Below, in pieces: positions 24,623 through 35,199 of a DNA stretch of 64,000 bases; position 1 is the stretch's first letter, and each line of letters opens with the position of its first letter. The stretch comes from Nannobrachium achirus. Taxonomy: Eukaryota; Chordata; Actinopteri; Myctophiformes; Myctophidae. The notes beneath the pieces are model-generated. The model saw only the letters and a list, made by a program, of their open reading frames with translations. It searched no databases and had not been told where the DNA came from. Location: NCBI GenBank assembly GCA_963921795.1, contig OY997641.1, forward strand, positions 54,436,450 through 54,500,449, read 5' to 3'. The position numbers and the translations under genes were made by a program.

Positions 24623-27600
24623 ATGGCCAAAGACATGGAGATCGAGAAAGCCCACCTGTCCAGCAGCGACGTGGGCCTGGGGGCGACGTTGCCCGCCGTG
24701 CGGGACCCCAACGTGGACGCGTCGTCCGGCTGCGTGACGGAGGAGTGCGGGAACATGGGCCGGCTGATGTCCGGGGTCATCGCCCTCAACGTCCTGATGC
24801 TGGGCTCGGCCCTGGTCAGCGGGACGGCCTACAGCACGGTCACCTTCAGCTCCGCCGACCTGCAGGTAGGGGTGGGCGATTTAAGCAATATTACACGAGA
24901 GGGTGTGGTATAACTGAATTATTTGCACGACAGTGATGCGGTCAGGAACGAGCTGTAGGCGAATTCCGCCGAGCATCACTGGAGTGCAAATAATTCAGTT
25001 ATCCCACACCCTCGAGTGTAATATTGCAATTATACAACTGTTGCCCTTAAAAAAAAAACACGTCAACTTAATTTCATTGTAATTAACACATTGACCGCCA
25101 TTTTAACATACCTCCGTACTCCCACCTGCCATTCGTCTCCATAGACTTCCATGTAATTGGGTGTGCACGGATCATGCACACCCATGCCTAGATAATGCAC
25201 CACGTGTGTCCACATTGCTCACAGCTTTCAAACAAAAAAATCCGAATGGAAATCCGTTCAGGCATTCATGAGATAACAGCCACTATGTTTAACAAAGATG
25301 GCTGCCAAAATGGCTGCCATGCTTGAAAGATGGGGTTGCTATGGGGGTTAAACATGCAATTTCGCGATTGCTATCATGCCTACTCCATTTTTTGGGGTCC
25401 AAAACATTTTTTAAAAAAAAATTTTTTTTTGAATTTTTTTTTTTTTTTTTTAATTCTCGGGACTATCGGGCCTGGCGGGGAAAGACATTGGAATAATCTC
25501 GGGACTATCGGGCCTGGCAGGGAATGAGTTAAGATATTCAATAGGAATTTGTAATTTTTTGATGCCACATTTAGCTACTCTGTCCCTGAACGTCACATGA
25601 AAACCCCTAGCCTTGGCTGCCTAGCCGCCTAGCATAGTGTGGGGAGAGAGGCGCGCTTGCTGTCTTTCGTGACCATCGCAGCTGATTTCTTTACTTGATT
25701 ATGACAGTGCATCTGTGCTCGTTATATGCACGGTTGGAGAGCCTGTTTTCCATTGAGAGCCCGACTACCTGTTGTAAAAATGGTGATAATTATCGTTGAG
25801 ACGATACAATGTCTCCACGATACAATGTCTCCACGATATGCCTTTTCAGAGATATCGTATGTATCGTGATACAACTGAGGGAGCCTTGTACAAAATCCTG
25901 TTTAATCGTTAATGCAGAGATTCATGGGCGAATTCAATTTAAACCTGCATTTTGGTCTAAATCAGTAATTCTCAAACTTTAAAATGTCAAGGTCTCCACT
26001 TAACTCTGACAGCATACAAATGAAACCAAATGGACCCTTACGGGTCCATTTGGTTTCATTTGTATACTGTCAGAGTTACATACTTGTAAAGTTCAATTTA
26101 GACCTCCCAAAAGGAACCCACAGAGTCTAGTTTTTGTCAGGAACTTGAAAAATAACCATAAAAACGAACGTGAAAAAGAATCGTGATAAAATCGTGTATC
26201 GTGAATACAGATTGGGGAAATATGGTGATATTGTATTTTTCCATATCGCCCACCCCTACCTGCAGGTTTACCTCATCATTCTGATGCTCCTCTCCACCCT
26301 CTGGATGCTGTACTACACCAACAACACCACTCACAAAGATAAGGCTGTCCTCTTCAAGGATGCCCACGCCGGACCCATATGGCTCAGGGGTATGGATGCT
26401 ACAGTTAGTAAAGCGGGATGCAAATCCAAGGCTGATTTTTGTAGTTTGTTTTCCAGTTCAGGTTAAAAACCACAGCAGATTAAAAACGTGGCAGGCTTGT
26501 AAGCAATGCAACTAACTGCAGCTAATCAAGTTGATAATTTTGTTGAATTTGCATTTGCATTGACAATAGTCATCACTACACACATTTTTATTATTATTAG
26601 TTGCAGCTGCCTGATGCTGGTAATCTGCTGTAGTTTTTTAACCTGTCCTGAACTGGTAAACAAACGACAGAAATCAGCATAGGGTTTCATGCCTCTTATT
26701 ATTTGGTGGCGGTGGCGGCCTATTTTGAATTGACTATTCTTAGTCCATAATTTGTTTTTGTTTGTTGCTTTCTTTCCAGGGGGACTTGTGGCATTTGGCA
26801 TAGTCAGTCTCATGATGGACATTTTTAAGATTGCCAACTATATCGGCTACCTCCATTGTGACTCTGCGATCAAGGTGGTCTTTCCTGTCGTGCAAGTTGT
26901 GTTCATTTTCGTCCAGGTAAATAACGCAGACCACATCACAGTATGAGGATTGAATGGAAAACAAATCATTTTGTGTGATACAATTCCAATGAGTTGTTAT
27001 AATTGTTTCTTTAATTTGTTTCAGACCTACTTCCTGTGGTTCCATGCTAAGGACTGTGTGGAGCTGCAATGGAACCTAACACGGTAAAACTTACCAGTGA
27101 ATTTCCCTTTATCCGATAAAGTTTATAGCATGATTCACACATGGTAAACGTTGAAAAAAAATCGCTCACGGTTGCCAACTCTTGCCTCTCTTAGCTGTGG
27201 GCTGATGCTGATGCTGTCCACAAACCTAGTCCTGTGGATGACTGCTGTCACTGAGGAGTCCATACACCAAACAGCATTTCCAGATTCAGATCCTGAAGAT
27301 TTATCAGATAACACCACTCATCTCACATCTCGAAGCCTTCAGCTTCACATTGAGACAAGTAAGTATAAAGCATAAAGCAGTTGTTCTCAAAGTGGGGTCC
27401 CCAAAGTGGTTCTCAAAGTGGGGTCCCAGCTAAATTAGTTAAAGGGATATTCCACTTTCAAAAAAACTTTTGGTCATTGACTCATTTTATTGTCTAATCA
27501 GGCTTTTATGAACACCCTGAACAGTTTTTAATTTGCTTCATTCAATATTTAGATATTTGATGTAAATGTTACCTGGCCCTCCAGGCTCAGGCCTCTCCCC

Positions 27601-30600
27601 ACACACACCCATTGTAACTTCAAACTTCATTTTAACCATGATAGATTCATTAAAAACACCCATTATGTTTTCTGGTGACTCATATTACCCTCCTAATACG
27701 TGAGCAGACTGTGTTTTTTCAATAACTTTTTTCATTTATTTTTTATAAAATATTATTGTATTTAATTTTTTCCATTTTTCCAAAGAATTATTAAAAATAA
27801 AAGAAAAAAGTTATTGAAAAAACACGGTCTGCTCACGTATTAGGAGGGTAAAATGAGTCACCAGAAAAAATAATGGATATTTTTAATGAATCTATCATGA
27901 TTAAAATGGAGTTTGAAGTTACAATGGGTGTGTGTGGGGAGAGGCCCTGAGCCTGGAGGGCCAGATAACATTTACATCAAATATCTAAATATTGAATGAA
28001 GCAAATTAAAAACTGTTCAGGGTGTTCATAAATGCCTGATTAGACAATAAAATGACCAAAAGTTTTTTTGAAAGTGGAATATCCCTAATACTGTATATAG
28101 CATCAAAATCACTTTATCAGTATATTCCATTGATTTACAAGCTCACCAAACTGGTCGTGACTCGTGATGCAAAGTGTTGTGACCTTGTATATCTGTTTGT
28201 TTGGGGTTATCTTGAAAAAGTTTGGACAATTTTGAATATCTTTTGAAACATTCTAACAAAACAAATCTTGTATAGGGTCCCTGGCACAGCATTTTCAGAT
28301 GTGGTTGCGTGGCCAAATTACATAATTAATAGTTAATTTGCGGGTCCTTGACATGAACAAAATGTGATATAAAGCAAACAGACAAAACTGCCAACTGTGA
28401 CCTAATACATTGACCCCTTCACGCCGTCACATTTTGTTTAGTGAGCTACGGCGAAGACAAGTGCAAGTGCAGCTACTCTGCGTGCAAGATCATCAAGAAG
28501 GCCTACTACTACCTGTACCCCTTCAACATCGAGTACTGTCTCTTTGCGTCCTGCATGGCCTACGTCATGTGGAAGAACGTGGGCCGCCTCACCGACGAGC
28601 ACACCCATCCCCCCATCAAGTTCCGCGGCAAGGACATATTCTTCGGGCCCGTCGTGGGGATCCTCCTGGTGATAGCGGGCCTGGCGACCTTCGTGGTGTA
28701 CGAGGTGGAGATGGAGCAGAGCGACGTCCGCGTCAGAGACAACGCGCTGATGATGCACTTTGTGATGAATACGGTGATAGTGGCGCTGATGTCCGCCGCG
28801 ACCATGGTCGGCGTCGCCATCCACGTGCTGCACTACAGGTAGGGGTGGGCGATATGGAAAAGTACAATATCACGATATTTTCCCCAAGTTGTATCACGAT
28901 ACACGATTTTATCACGATTATTTTTCACGTTGGTTTTTATGGTACTTGACAAAAACTAGACTCTCTGGGTTCCTTTTGGGAGGTCTAAATTGAACTTTAC
29001 AAGTATGTAACTCTGACAGTATACAAATGAAACCAAATGGACCCGTAAGGGTCCATTTGGTTTCATTTGTATACTGTCAGAGTTAAGTGGAGACCTTGAC
29101 ATTTTGTATACTGTCAGAGTTAAGTGGAGACCTTGACATTTTAAAGTTTGAGAACCTACTGATTTAGACCAAAATGCAGGTTTAAATTGAATTCTGCAAC
29201 GAATCTCTGTATTAACGATTAAACAGGACGTTGTATAAGGCTCCCTCAATTGTATCACGATATATGCGATATCTCTGAAAAGGCATATCGTGGAGACATT
29301 GTATCGTCTCAGCGATAATCATCACCATATCGCCCTACAGGGAGCACGCGTCCGGGGAGAACCCCACGCGCAGCCTGGACGTCTTCCTGCTGCTCGGGGC
29401 GTCCATGGGACAGTTCATCATCAGCTACTACACCATCGTGGCCGAGGTGGGAACGGGAATCAAGACCCACCTGAACGGCCTCAACCTGGCCTGGAACATA
29501 CTGACCATCATCCAGGTCGGCGCGCAGAACCTCTTCCTCATCGAAGGCCTTCGCCGGGAGGCCTACCACGAGCCACACCCGGTTACCGTGTTGGCAAATC
29601 CATATGCGCCTCAAGGTAGGGCATTCGCCAAATATTCAAATATTCGAATATCAAAGTCACTATTCGACGTTGTTCACCGAAGTCGAATATTCGCTTATTT
29701 TTTATTGTTTTTTTCTTTAAAAAAAATTATAGTTTATAAAGCTTGGCTAGATAGGAAGTCATAAAAATGAGTTGTCAATGCCCCTGGTGGATGAATTTGT
29801 TAATGCTCTATACCAGGGGTTCTCAAACCTTTTTAGGCAGTGACCCCCAAAATAAACATATTTGAACTGGGGTCCCCCACCCTGACAAGCACTTGGAATT
29901 GTAGGTATTACTTTTAATGTGACTCGGTTCCACAGATACTAAATATTGTGAAAATAGCAGATCTACATGCTCACAACGCCTCGCAACTCGAGGCGTTGTG
30001 AGCATGTAGATCGGCTATTTTCACAATGTTTGCCTCTTGCTTCCTTAATATTTGACAGTTTGGCCAGCCCTGTCGAATATTCGACTATTCGAATACTTTG
30101 AGGTCGAATCATTCGAATACTAAAAATCACTATTCGTGAATGCCCTTCTTCAAGGCAGCAAAGACCTGAGCGTGCCGGAAGGTTCCGAAATCGACACCAG
30201 GACCACCACCAGGCCCGTGCCAAGCACAGTGCTCCCAACTCACAATGTGCCAGAATACCAGCCCAAGCTGACCTGGAAGAGAAGAGTCCTGAAGGAAGTC
30301 TGCGCCTTCCTGCTGCTTGGTAACGTTATTGTGAGTACTTACTTTCCCCCCTCATTTCCCGCTCTTTCACCCCTTTCGAACGATATCAACGCACTGAATG
30401 GGAATTTGTCACGTCTTTTCAGACCATTGAATGGTGCAGGAGCTGAGATACTGAGCAACCGGATGGGTTAATCATACCATTGATTGGGAGATAACGTGAC
30501 GAATTCCCATTCAGTGCGTTGATAGCATTCGAGGCCAGTGGCTCTTTAAATTCATTCATATAAAACTATCAAAATTATAAGTATATACAGCATGAAGCAA

Positions 30601-30808
30601 ATGCGTGTTTTTAGTTTTTTGTTTTTTTGATCAACAGCTCTGGTTTATGCCTGCCTTCGGTGCTCGGCCCCAGTTTGACCACTACCCTGACGCAAATTTC
30701 TACACATTCGCCATGTGGGCAGCAGTTGTCAACATTGGACTTCCTTTTGGAATCTTCTATCGTATGCATTCAGTGGCCAGTCTCTTTGAAGTGTATCTAA
30801 CCTCATAA
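24623..30808 (+). CDS. otop2: Otopetrin proton channel, otop2-like (complete, nine coding exons, 581 aa)
   Basis: Otopetrins are plasma-membrane proton-selective channels with twelve helices in two halves. Exons: 24623-24865, 26266-26389, 26780-26916, 27025-27083, 27195-27358, 28442-28838, 29341-29615, 30155-30330 and 30638-30808. All have GT-AG junctions, phases match, and the total is 1746 nt including TAA. Diagnostic blocks are DAHAGPIWLRGGL (exons 2-3), QTYFLWFHAKDC (3-4), YYLYPFNIEY and MWKNVGR (exon 6), NPTRSLDV and GQFIISYYTIVAEV (exon 7), LWFMPAFGARP and IFYRMHSVASLFEVYL (exon 9). The first helix is at about residues 47-67. I start at the ATG at 24623 because upstream frame sequence has no ATG and no homology; a further 5' exon is not excluded. 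NPTR.LDV, MPAFGARP and the C-terminus look closest to OTOP2, but the paralogue call comes from memory. Introns 1, 6 and 7 are exactly transposon insertions (separate entries). Confidence 0.93.
24867..26258 (-). mobile_element. hAT-like element constituting otopetrin intron 1
   Basis: Intron 1 is 24866-26265. The element begins TAGGGGTGGGCGAT and ends in the exact complement ATCGCCCACCCCTA. It is flanked by a perfect 8-bp duplication CCTGCAGG (24859-24866, 26259-26266). The first copy donates the G of the GT donor. The second donates the CAG|G acceptor, preceded by a pyrimidine-rich CCCACCCCTACCTG tract from the inverted repeat. Orientation is opposite to the intron 6 copy. A nested insertion of about 0.9 kb (roughly 24881-25785) includes a palindrome at 24886-25028. 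The right part holds a nested hairpin with ACTCTGACAG-type arms (about 26005-26078). Confidence 0.9.
24886..25028. repeat. Palindromic insert within intron 1 element
   Basis: The left arm GCAATATTACACGAGAGGGT reappears inverted as ACCCTCGAGTGTAATATTGC, with further paired ATAACTGAATTATTTGCAC and GTGCAAATAATTCAGTTAT blocks. The total is about 143 bp with a short unpaired centre. Confidence 0.85.
26418..26692. mobile_element. Inverted-repeat MITE within otopetrin intron 2
   Basis: The left arm contains GCTGATTTTTGTAGTTTG and the right arm its complement near 26658-26678, with CCAGTTCAGG/CCTGAACTGG also paired. It lies well inside the intron (26390-26779) and does not touch the splice sites, unlike introns 1, 6 and 7. 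A related arm appears at about 53996-54062. Confidence 0.75.
27443..28086. repeat. Fold-back palindrome within otopetrin intron 5
   Basis: The sequence starts GGGATATTCCACTTTCAAAA and its inverse ends in GAAAGTGGAATATCCC. The arms pair along their whole length with matching GTAACTTCAAACT, ATCATGGTTAAA-like and TATTAGGAGGGTA blocks. It is homologous to, but about half the size of, the palindrome at 13215-14545. It occupies most of the intron (27359-28441) but lies away from the splice sites. Confidence 0.88.
28840..29334 (+). mobile_element. hAT-like element constituting otopetrin intron 6
   Basis: Intron 6 is 28839-29340. The element begins TAGGGGTGGGCGATATGG and ends CACCATATCGCC. The inner sequence is the reverse of intron 1's right part (ATCACGATACACGATTTTAT, the CTCCCTCAATTGTATCACG block, and others). 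The left target copy is ACTACAGG (28832-28839). The right copy is CTACAGG (29335-29341) because about 9 bp spanning the last bases of the repeat and the first base of the duplication are missing. TACAG|G supplies the acceptor, and the last G of the first copy plus the T of the element supply the donor. It is the same family as intron 1, inserted the other way round. Confidence 0.88.
29617..30147. mobile_element. Second hAT-like family constituting otopetrin intron 7
   Basis: Intron 7 is 29616-30154. The element begins TAGGGCATTCGCCAAATATTC and ends GAATAGTGA-complement and GTGAATGCCCTT, so 10 of the outermost 12 inverted-repeat bases match. Target copies are CCTCAAGG (29609-29616) and CTTCAAGG (30148-30155), 7 of 8 identical. 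The donor and acceptor are again built from AGG plus TAGGG. The middle contains a perfect hairpin of the window-wide module (29947-30026) and an hAT-like GGTTCTCAAACC block. Confidence 0.88.
29947..30026. repeat. Hairpin module inside the intron 7 element
   Basis: The arms TTGTGAAAATAGCAGATCTA and CATGCTCACAACGCCTCG are paired with CGAGGCGTTGTGAGCATG and TAGATCGGCTATTTTCACAA. The stem is about 38 bp with one mismatch. The core differs from the GCGGCAC type found at 12045 or 53264, although the outer arms are the same. Confidence 0.93.
30376..30533. repeat. Palindromic MITE within otopetrin intron 8
   Basis: The left arm ATCAACGCACTGAATGGGAA is inverted at the right as TTCCCATTCAGTGCGTTGAT, with TTGTCACGT/ACGTGACGAA also paired. 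It sits inside intron 8 (30331-30637) away from the splice sites. Confidence 0.85.
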
Positions 30809-31464
30809 AAGCTGCAGGTCACCCATTATTGAGAATTGGGACAAAACGTTTTATATATACTGTATATATATTCTTAAAATGTATTTTAAAATATCAAAGT
30901 GACTATTAAATCATGTAACGAGCCAAACTCCCCACAACTGCTTAAGATGGCATATCTGACGGAATTGACATCTGACGGAGTCTGACGGAGTTGACAAAAT
31001 GTTTATGTATTATTATTATTGTTGACAAACAATCTTGGACACAACTTTAAAGGGCAAAAACATTTACAAAAAAAATATATGTTTTATAAAACAGAGTTGA
31101 TGTTATGTTTTTTTAACTAAAATAAAAGATATATATTTGAATCTTTGTCTGAGACAAGGTGTTTTCTGGCAGTGTAAGTTTTGATGAGAAGAATGTATTT
31201 TTTTTTTAAATTAGTGTGTTAATAAACAGCAATTTGAATTGTTTTGGTAGGGCATGATTTTTATCCCAATTCTCAAGAATGGGTGAATGTACTGTATGGT
31301 TATGACATTATAGGGCATAGCCGTGGCAGCCATTTTGTGGTGCTAGAGATAGAAAACCCACACATTTTCTCCATAGAGATTTACAAAAATATTTATCACA
31401 GTCTTACTTCCGTTTCCATGGCCCACATTAGCCAGCTCTGACTGGGGGATTCCCAGATGTAATA
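30809..31464 (+). other. otop2: Otopetrin 3' UTR and flank
   Basis: Sequence after the TAA contains AATAAA at 31121-31126 and 31221-31226, which would give a 3' UTR of about 0.3-0.4 kb. I see nothing else up to the hAT element at 31473. Confidence 0.5.
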
Positions 31465-31472
31465 GTCTATAC

Positions 31473-31941
31473 TAGGGATGCGGTATCGGTACTCGTGGTA
31501 TTGGTACTCGCCCCGATACCGGCCTATTTTGCGGTATCGGTACTCGTCAGATACTGCTCACAAAGCGCCCGAGTACCCTGTGTGTTCCGCCACTTCGCCT
31601 TTCTCTCTCTCAAAGTATCAAAGGTAAAAATACAAAATGTTTGAGCATAGCAGATCTAGAAGATCATGCACAGTACAGGAATTTCCATGGGCTAAACCTG
31701 AAAAAAAGTGAAATGTGTGGCAGTTGTGCCATGTTCTGGGAAAGCAATGCAATTTAATGTGTTATATACAGCCAGAAAGTGAGGAACATCTGATAAAAAA
31801 AAGAGGAAAAAAAAAACTTAATTTAAAGACATTTTGTATTATTAATTGTACTCGTATCGGTACTCGGTATCGGCGAGTACTCAAAATGAAGTACTCGTAC
31901 TTGTACTCGGTCAGCAAAAAAGTGGTATCGGGACATCCCTA
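31473..31941. mobile_element. hAT element (TAGGGATGCGGTATCGG ends)
   Basis: The ends TAGGGATG and CATCCCTA are flanked by the perfect 8-bp duplication GTCTATAC (31465-31472, 31942-31949). The subterminal regions carry repeated GGTATCGGTACTCG motifs. A degenerate part of the hairpin module is near 31648-31668. Confidence 0.93.
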
Positions 31942-31959
31942 GTCTATACCTCCATGCAC

Positions 31960-32935
31960 CTGGAAAAAAAGTACTCAATTTGTTTACTTAAGTAAAAGTA
32001 TCAATACTGCAATGTAGAAATATCCTGTTGGGTGCCCTCAGACCAAAATACCTACGAGAGTGGAATCCGTGTTCCGCCAATGCATTTCAATGAGAAGGGG
32101 GCGGTTTCATGTCAGTGGAGGATATGCGCTCCGCGCAGACCTTGCGTTTATGCTGGAGCAAAGAAATTCTCCACGCAGATTCTGGTTTGCCCCCCCCCCC
32201 CCTCTGTCCAATCGGGTGAGTCGAAGGCGTAACATTCCAAGAATCAGGAAGGGACTGGGAGATGTTTTGTTTTGATCAAGAGTCTCATGCACCCAAACTC
32301 TTCTCTTTTTAGCTTGTTGCATCTCCCCTTCCAATAAAGCAAGGGCGAGTACCCTTCGCCTGTCCATTATAGAGTTGTCACGTAAAATATGATGAGGATC
32401 GCTACGCTAGTGTAACAGGCTACAGGGAGGGAGGACGGTGCGGGAAGTGAGTGACAGGGGCGTCACTGGCTTTGGGACGGAATACGCTCTCTGCGTTTTT
32501 GCCAGCCGCGCACCAGAAGAGTTTATCCACTGCCGACCATATTTTGGTCTCATACCAAAATACCTAGAGTGGAATCCGCCAATGCATTTCAATGAGAATC
32601 GAGCGTTTTTTGTAGAAATCCTCTACTGGCAAAAAAACGCTCCATTCTCATTGAAATGCATTGGCGGATTCCACTCTAGGTATTTTGGTGTGTGGGCACC
32701 CTTACAAGTAGAAGTCTTCTATCCCAAATGTACTTGAGTAAAAGTCAAAATATCAAAATATAGGCCTATAAAGTATCAAAAACAGAAATACTCGTTATGC
32801 AGAATGTTACAAGTTATCATATGTCTAAAATGTATATAATCTTTGAAAATAACAGAGCAAGCTCACAAAGTGTTGCGATGTGAGCTTGTAGGTCGGCTGA
32901 GCGTCGCAATGTGAGCTTGTAGGTCGGCTATTTTA
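31960..32935. mobile_element. Nested elements: AAGTACTCAA-type hAT interrupted by a GGGTGCCC palindromic element
   Basis: Outer sequence from about 31960 (AAGTACTC, then TACTTAAGTAAAAGTATCAA) resumes at about 32703 (ACTTGAGTAAAAGTC). It also holds a hairpin-module copy at about 32845-32935. The insert (about 32029-32702) starts GGGTGCCCTCAGACCAAAAT and ends with the complement TATTTTGGTGTGTGGGCACCC. It contains a tight palindrome at about 32553-32692. Confidence 0.65.
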
Positions 32936-33000
32936 ATTAATGAATGTTTTGTAACAATGATCAAAATCAACAAATTCAATCAATAAGTGTCAAATCATGG

Positions 33001-33200
33001 CCAGGGCCACTGGCGAAGTGGTTCACCTAGGCTGGTCCATCTAGGCTGGTAATCCGGACTGACAGCGTGACGCGGGTTCGGGTCCCGATCCCGGTAACCT
33101 TTGCTGCGTGTGTAGCCCCCCCAGCTCTCTCCCCATTTCTTATCAACCTACTGTATACCTATTGATAAAGGCTTATGGGCAGTCCCCGGGTGGGCCAGCA
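33001..33200 (+). repeat. tRNA-derived SINE
   Basis: It has an A-box-like CACTGGCGAAGTGG and a B-box GGGTTCGGGTCCCGA at tRNA-like spacing. The body CTCTCTCCCCATTTCTTATC and ATTGATAAAGGC is shared with the SINE at 36012-36207. It is not a functional tRNA: no acceptor stem or cloverleaf closes around the boxes. The 3' edge is approximate. Confidence 0.75.
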
Positions 33201-34076
33201 TCTGCCTCGACCGTGTCGGGGGGGACAAAGAGATTGAGAAGGTTGACAACCACTCAAGGGATGAGGGACTTTGTTGTTTGATTTAGGTAGTTAGAATCAT
33301 TGTATCTTTTTTTTTTTTTTTTGTATTTGTATTTGTATTTTGTATTTATTTATTAGCACATAGTTGAAATACAAGAAACAATACATTTATGTGACATATT
33401 GTGCAGGAGAAGTTAAGAAGCCTGGTGGCTTATGAAGAACTTCCCCTAATTTTAAAGCAGACGTATACATATTGTAAAAAAATAAAACATTATACAATGA
33501 TACGTTCAATAAACATGCGTACATATAATTTACATACAATAAAGTACATGCATATATACTACAAACTCTACCCACGGACCTGTACACACATAATCAAATA
33601 CATACTGTATCTACTAATTTTTTGCTATGAGCATTTTTTGGGTAGTTGGCTTTAAAGACTGGTAATGAAAAAGCAGATGAAACTTTTATGAATGATATGA
33701 CTTAAACCCTACTTGGCCAGGATCTCCCAGGGGTCTTTACTTGACCCCTTCCATTTTTGTCTGTACAGATAGCAGATAGTTCATCATATTGTGATACTTT
33801 GTGAGATCTGCTGTTTTTTGCCAAATTTCCGACTACTGACATAGTCCACAAATTCACAATATGGACTCACAGGGTTCATTTGGTTAATATATCCTCAAAA
33901 TAAAGCTTAACACTAAAATTCACTGTCAGTGATTTATTTATTTATTATTAGTTATACTAGTGGGCCTACTATTACGTTGTATTTGCAGTTATTGGTGCTT
34001 TAATTGCCTTGATTAGTGACATATATTGTCTGCAGACCGCTTGCCCCCAGCTGGTTCTACTGAGGTTACGTTTAGG

Positions 34077-34742
34077 CAGAGGTGGAAAAAGTACTCACAT
34101 TTTGTACTTAAGTAAAAGTATCAATACTGCACTGTAGATGTACTCCGTTATAAGTAAATGTCCAGAATTCAAAATGTACTTGAGTAAAAGTAATAAAGTA
34201 TTGGCATCAAAATGTATTGGTACCAAAACTAAAAGTATTAAATGTTTGAAAATAGCAGATCTACAAGCTTGTAGATCTGCTATTGTTGTCAAATATCCAA
34301 GGCATAAAATAGGGCTAAAGTGGGTTAATGTGTTTTATAATATTATAATTTACACCTGCAAAGTAACTAATAACTAAAGATTTCAAATAAATGTAGTGGA
34401 GTAGAAGTACAATACTTGAATCCAAGATGTAGAGGAGTAGAAGTAAAAGTATTGGAAATTGGAAATATTCAAGTAAAGTATAAATAGTACAAATACCTCA
34501 AAAGTGTACTTAAAGGCCCACTTCACCTCTGGGACAGCATGATGCAGCATGATGCATCATATGATGCAAAATGCATCACTAGTCATGCTGAAATACTAAA
34601 ATATCTCAAAACACAGATTGAACACAAAAAAATAACTCAGGATTGTGTTGATCGTGTCCCAAACAACAATAAAATAAGATCTGGTTGTCCCAGAGGTGAA
34701 GTGGGCCTTTAAGTACAGTACTTAAGTAAATGTACACCACTG
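34077..34742. mobile_element. hAT element inserted in a 45-bp tandem repeat
   Basis: It starts CAGAGGTGGAAAAAGTACTC and ends AAATGTACACCACTG, flanked by the perfect 8-bp duplication CGTTTAGG (34069-34076, 34743-34750). A minimal hairpin-module copy is at 34249-34284. A nested palindrome at about 34512-34711 has arms AGGCCCACTTCACCTCTGGG. The host sequence is the tandem repeat at 34743-34890. Confidence 0.93.
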
Positions 34743-34890
34743 CGTTTAGGAATAAGGTTAGGTTTCGGCATAGTTTCACTGAGGTTACGTTTAGGAATAA
34801 GGTAAGGTTTCAGCATAGTTTCACTGAGGTTACGTTTAGGAATAAGGTAAGGTTTCAGCATAGTTTCACTGAGGTTACGTTTAGGAATAA
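34743..34890. repeat. 45-bp minisatellite
   Basis: A little over three units start GTTTAGGAATAAGGT at exact 45-bp spacing (34744, 34789, 34834, 34879). The first unit has variant TTAGG/TCGG bases. The part preceding the hAT insertion (34056-34076) continues the same repeat, so the array was split by the transposon. Confidence 0.93.
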
Positions 34891-35199
34891 GTGGTGGCGA
34901 CCATTATTCTGAGGTCGCCAGGTTTTCCCCAGGGCGAGAGAGTTTTGGGGCGAGCGGTTCTCAAACCTTTTGGTGTCAAGGACCCCCAAAAAGAGTGTTT
35001 CGACCACGGACCTTCATCTGAAGATGTTTTCGATGTGTTTGAAACGGTCACAAAAGATGTTGCTTAATTCTCTCGCAAAATCTGGCAACACTGGAAGTGT
35101 AATATCTCAGTAGTGGAATGTGCAGGGGTGTCACAAGGGGTAGAAAAGTGGGACTGAGTTACTAGGGCCCAAGGTGGTGGAGGGGCCTTAATTATTTTA

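Noticed and set aside
25420-25456. Poly-T/poly-A runs as evidence of a processed pseudogene in otopetrin intron 1
   Set aside because: No coding similarity adjoins the run; it is part of a nested repeat.
28438-28833. 131-codon minus-strand frame
   Set aside because: It is the antisense shadow of otopetrin exon 6, where GC-rich codons keep the opposite strand open.
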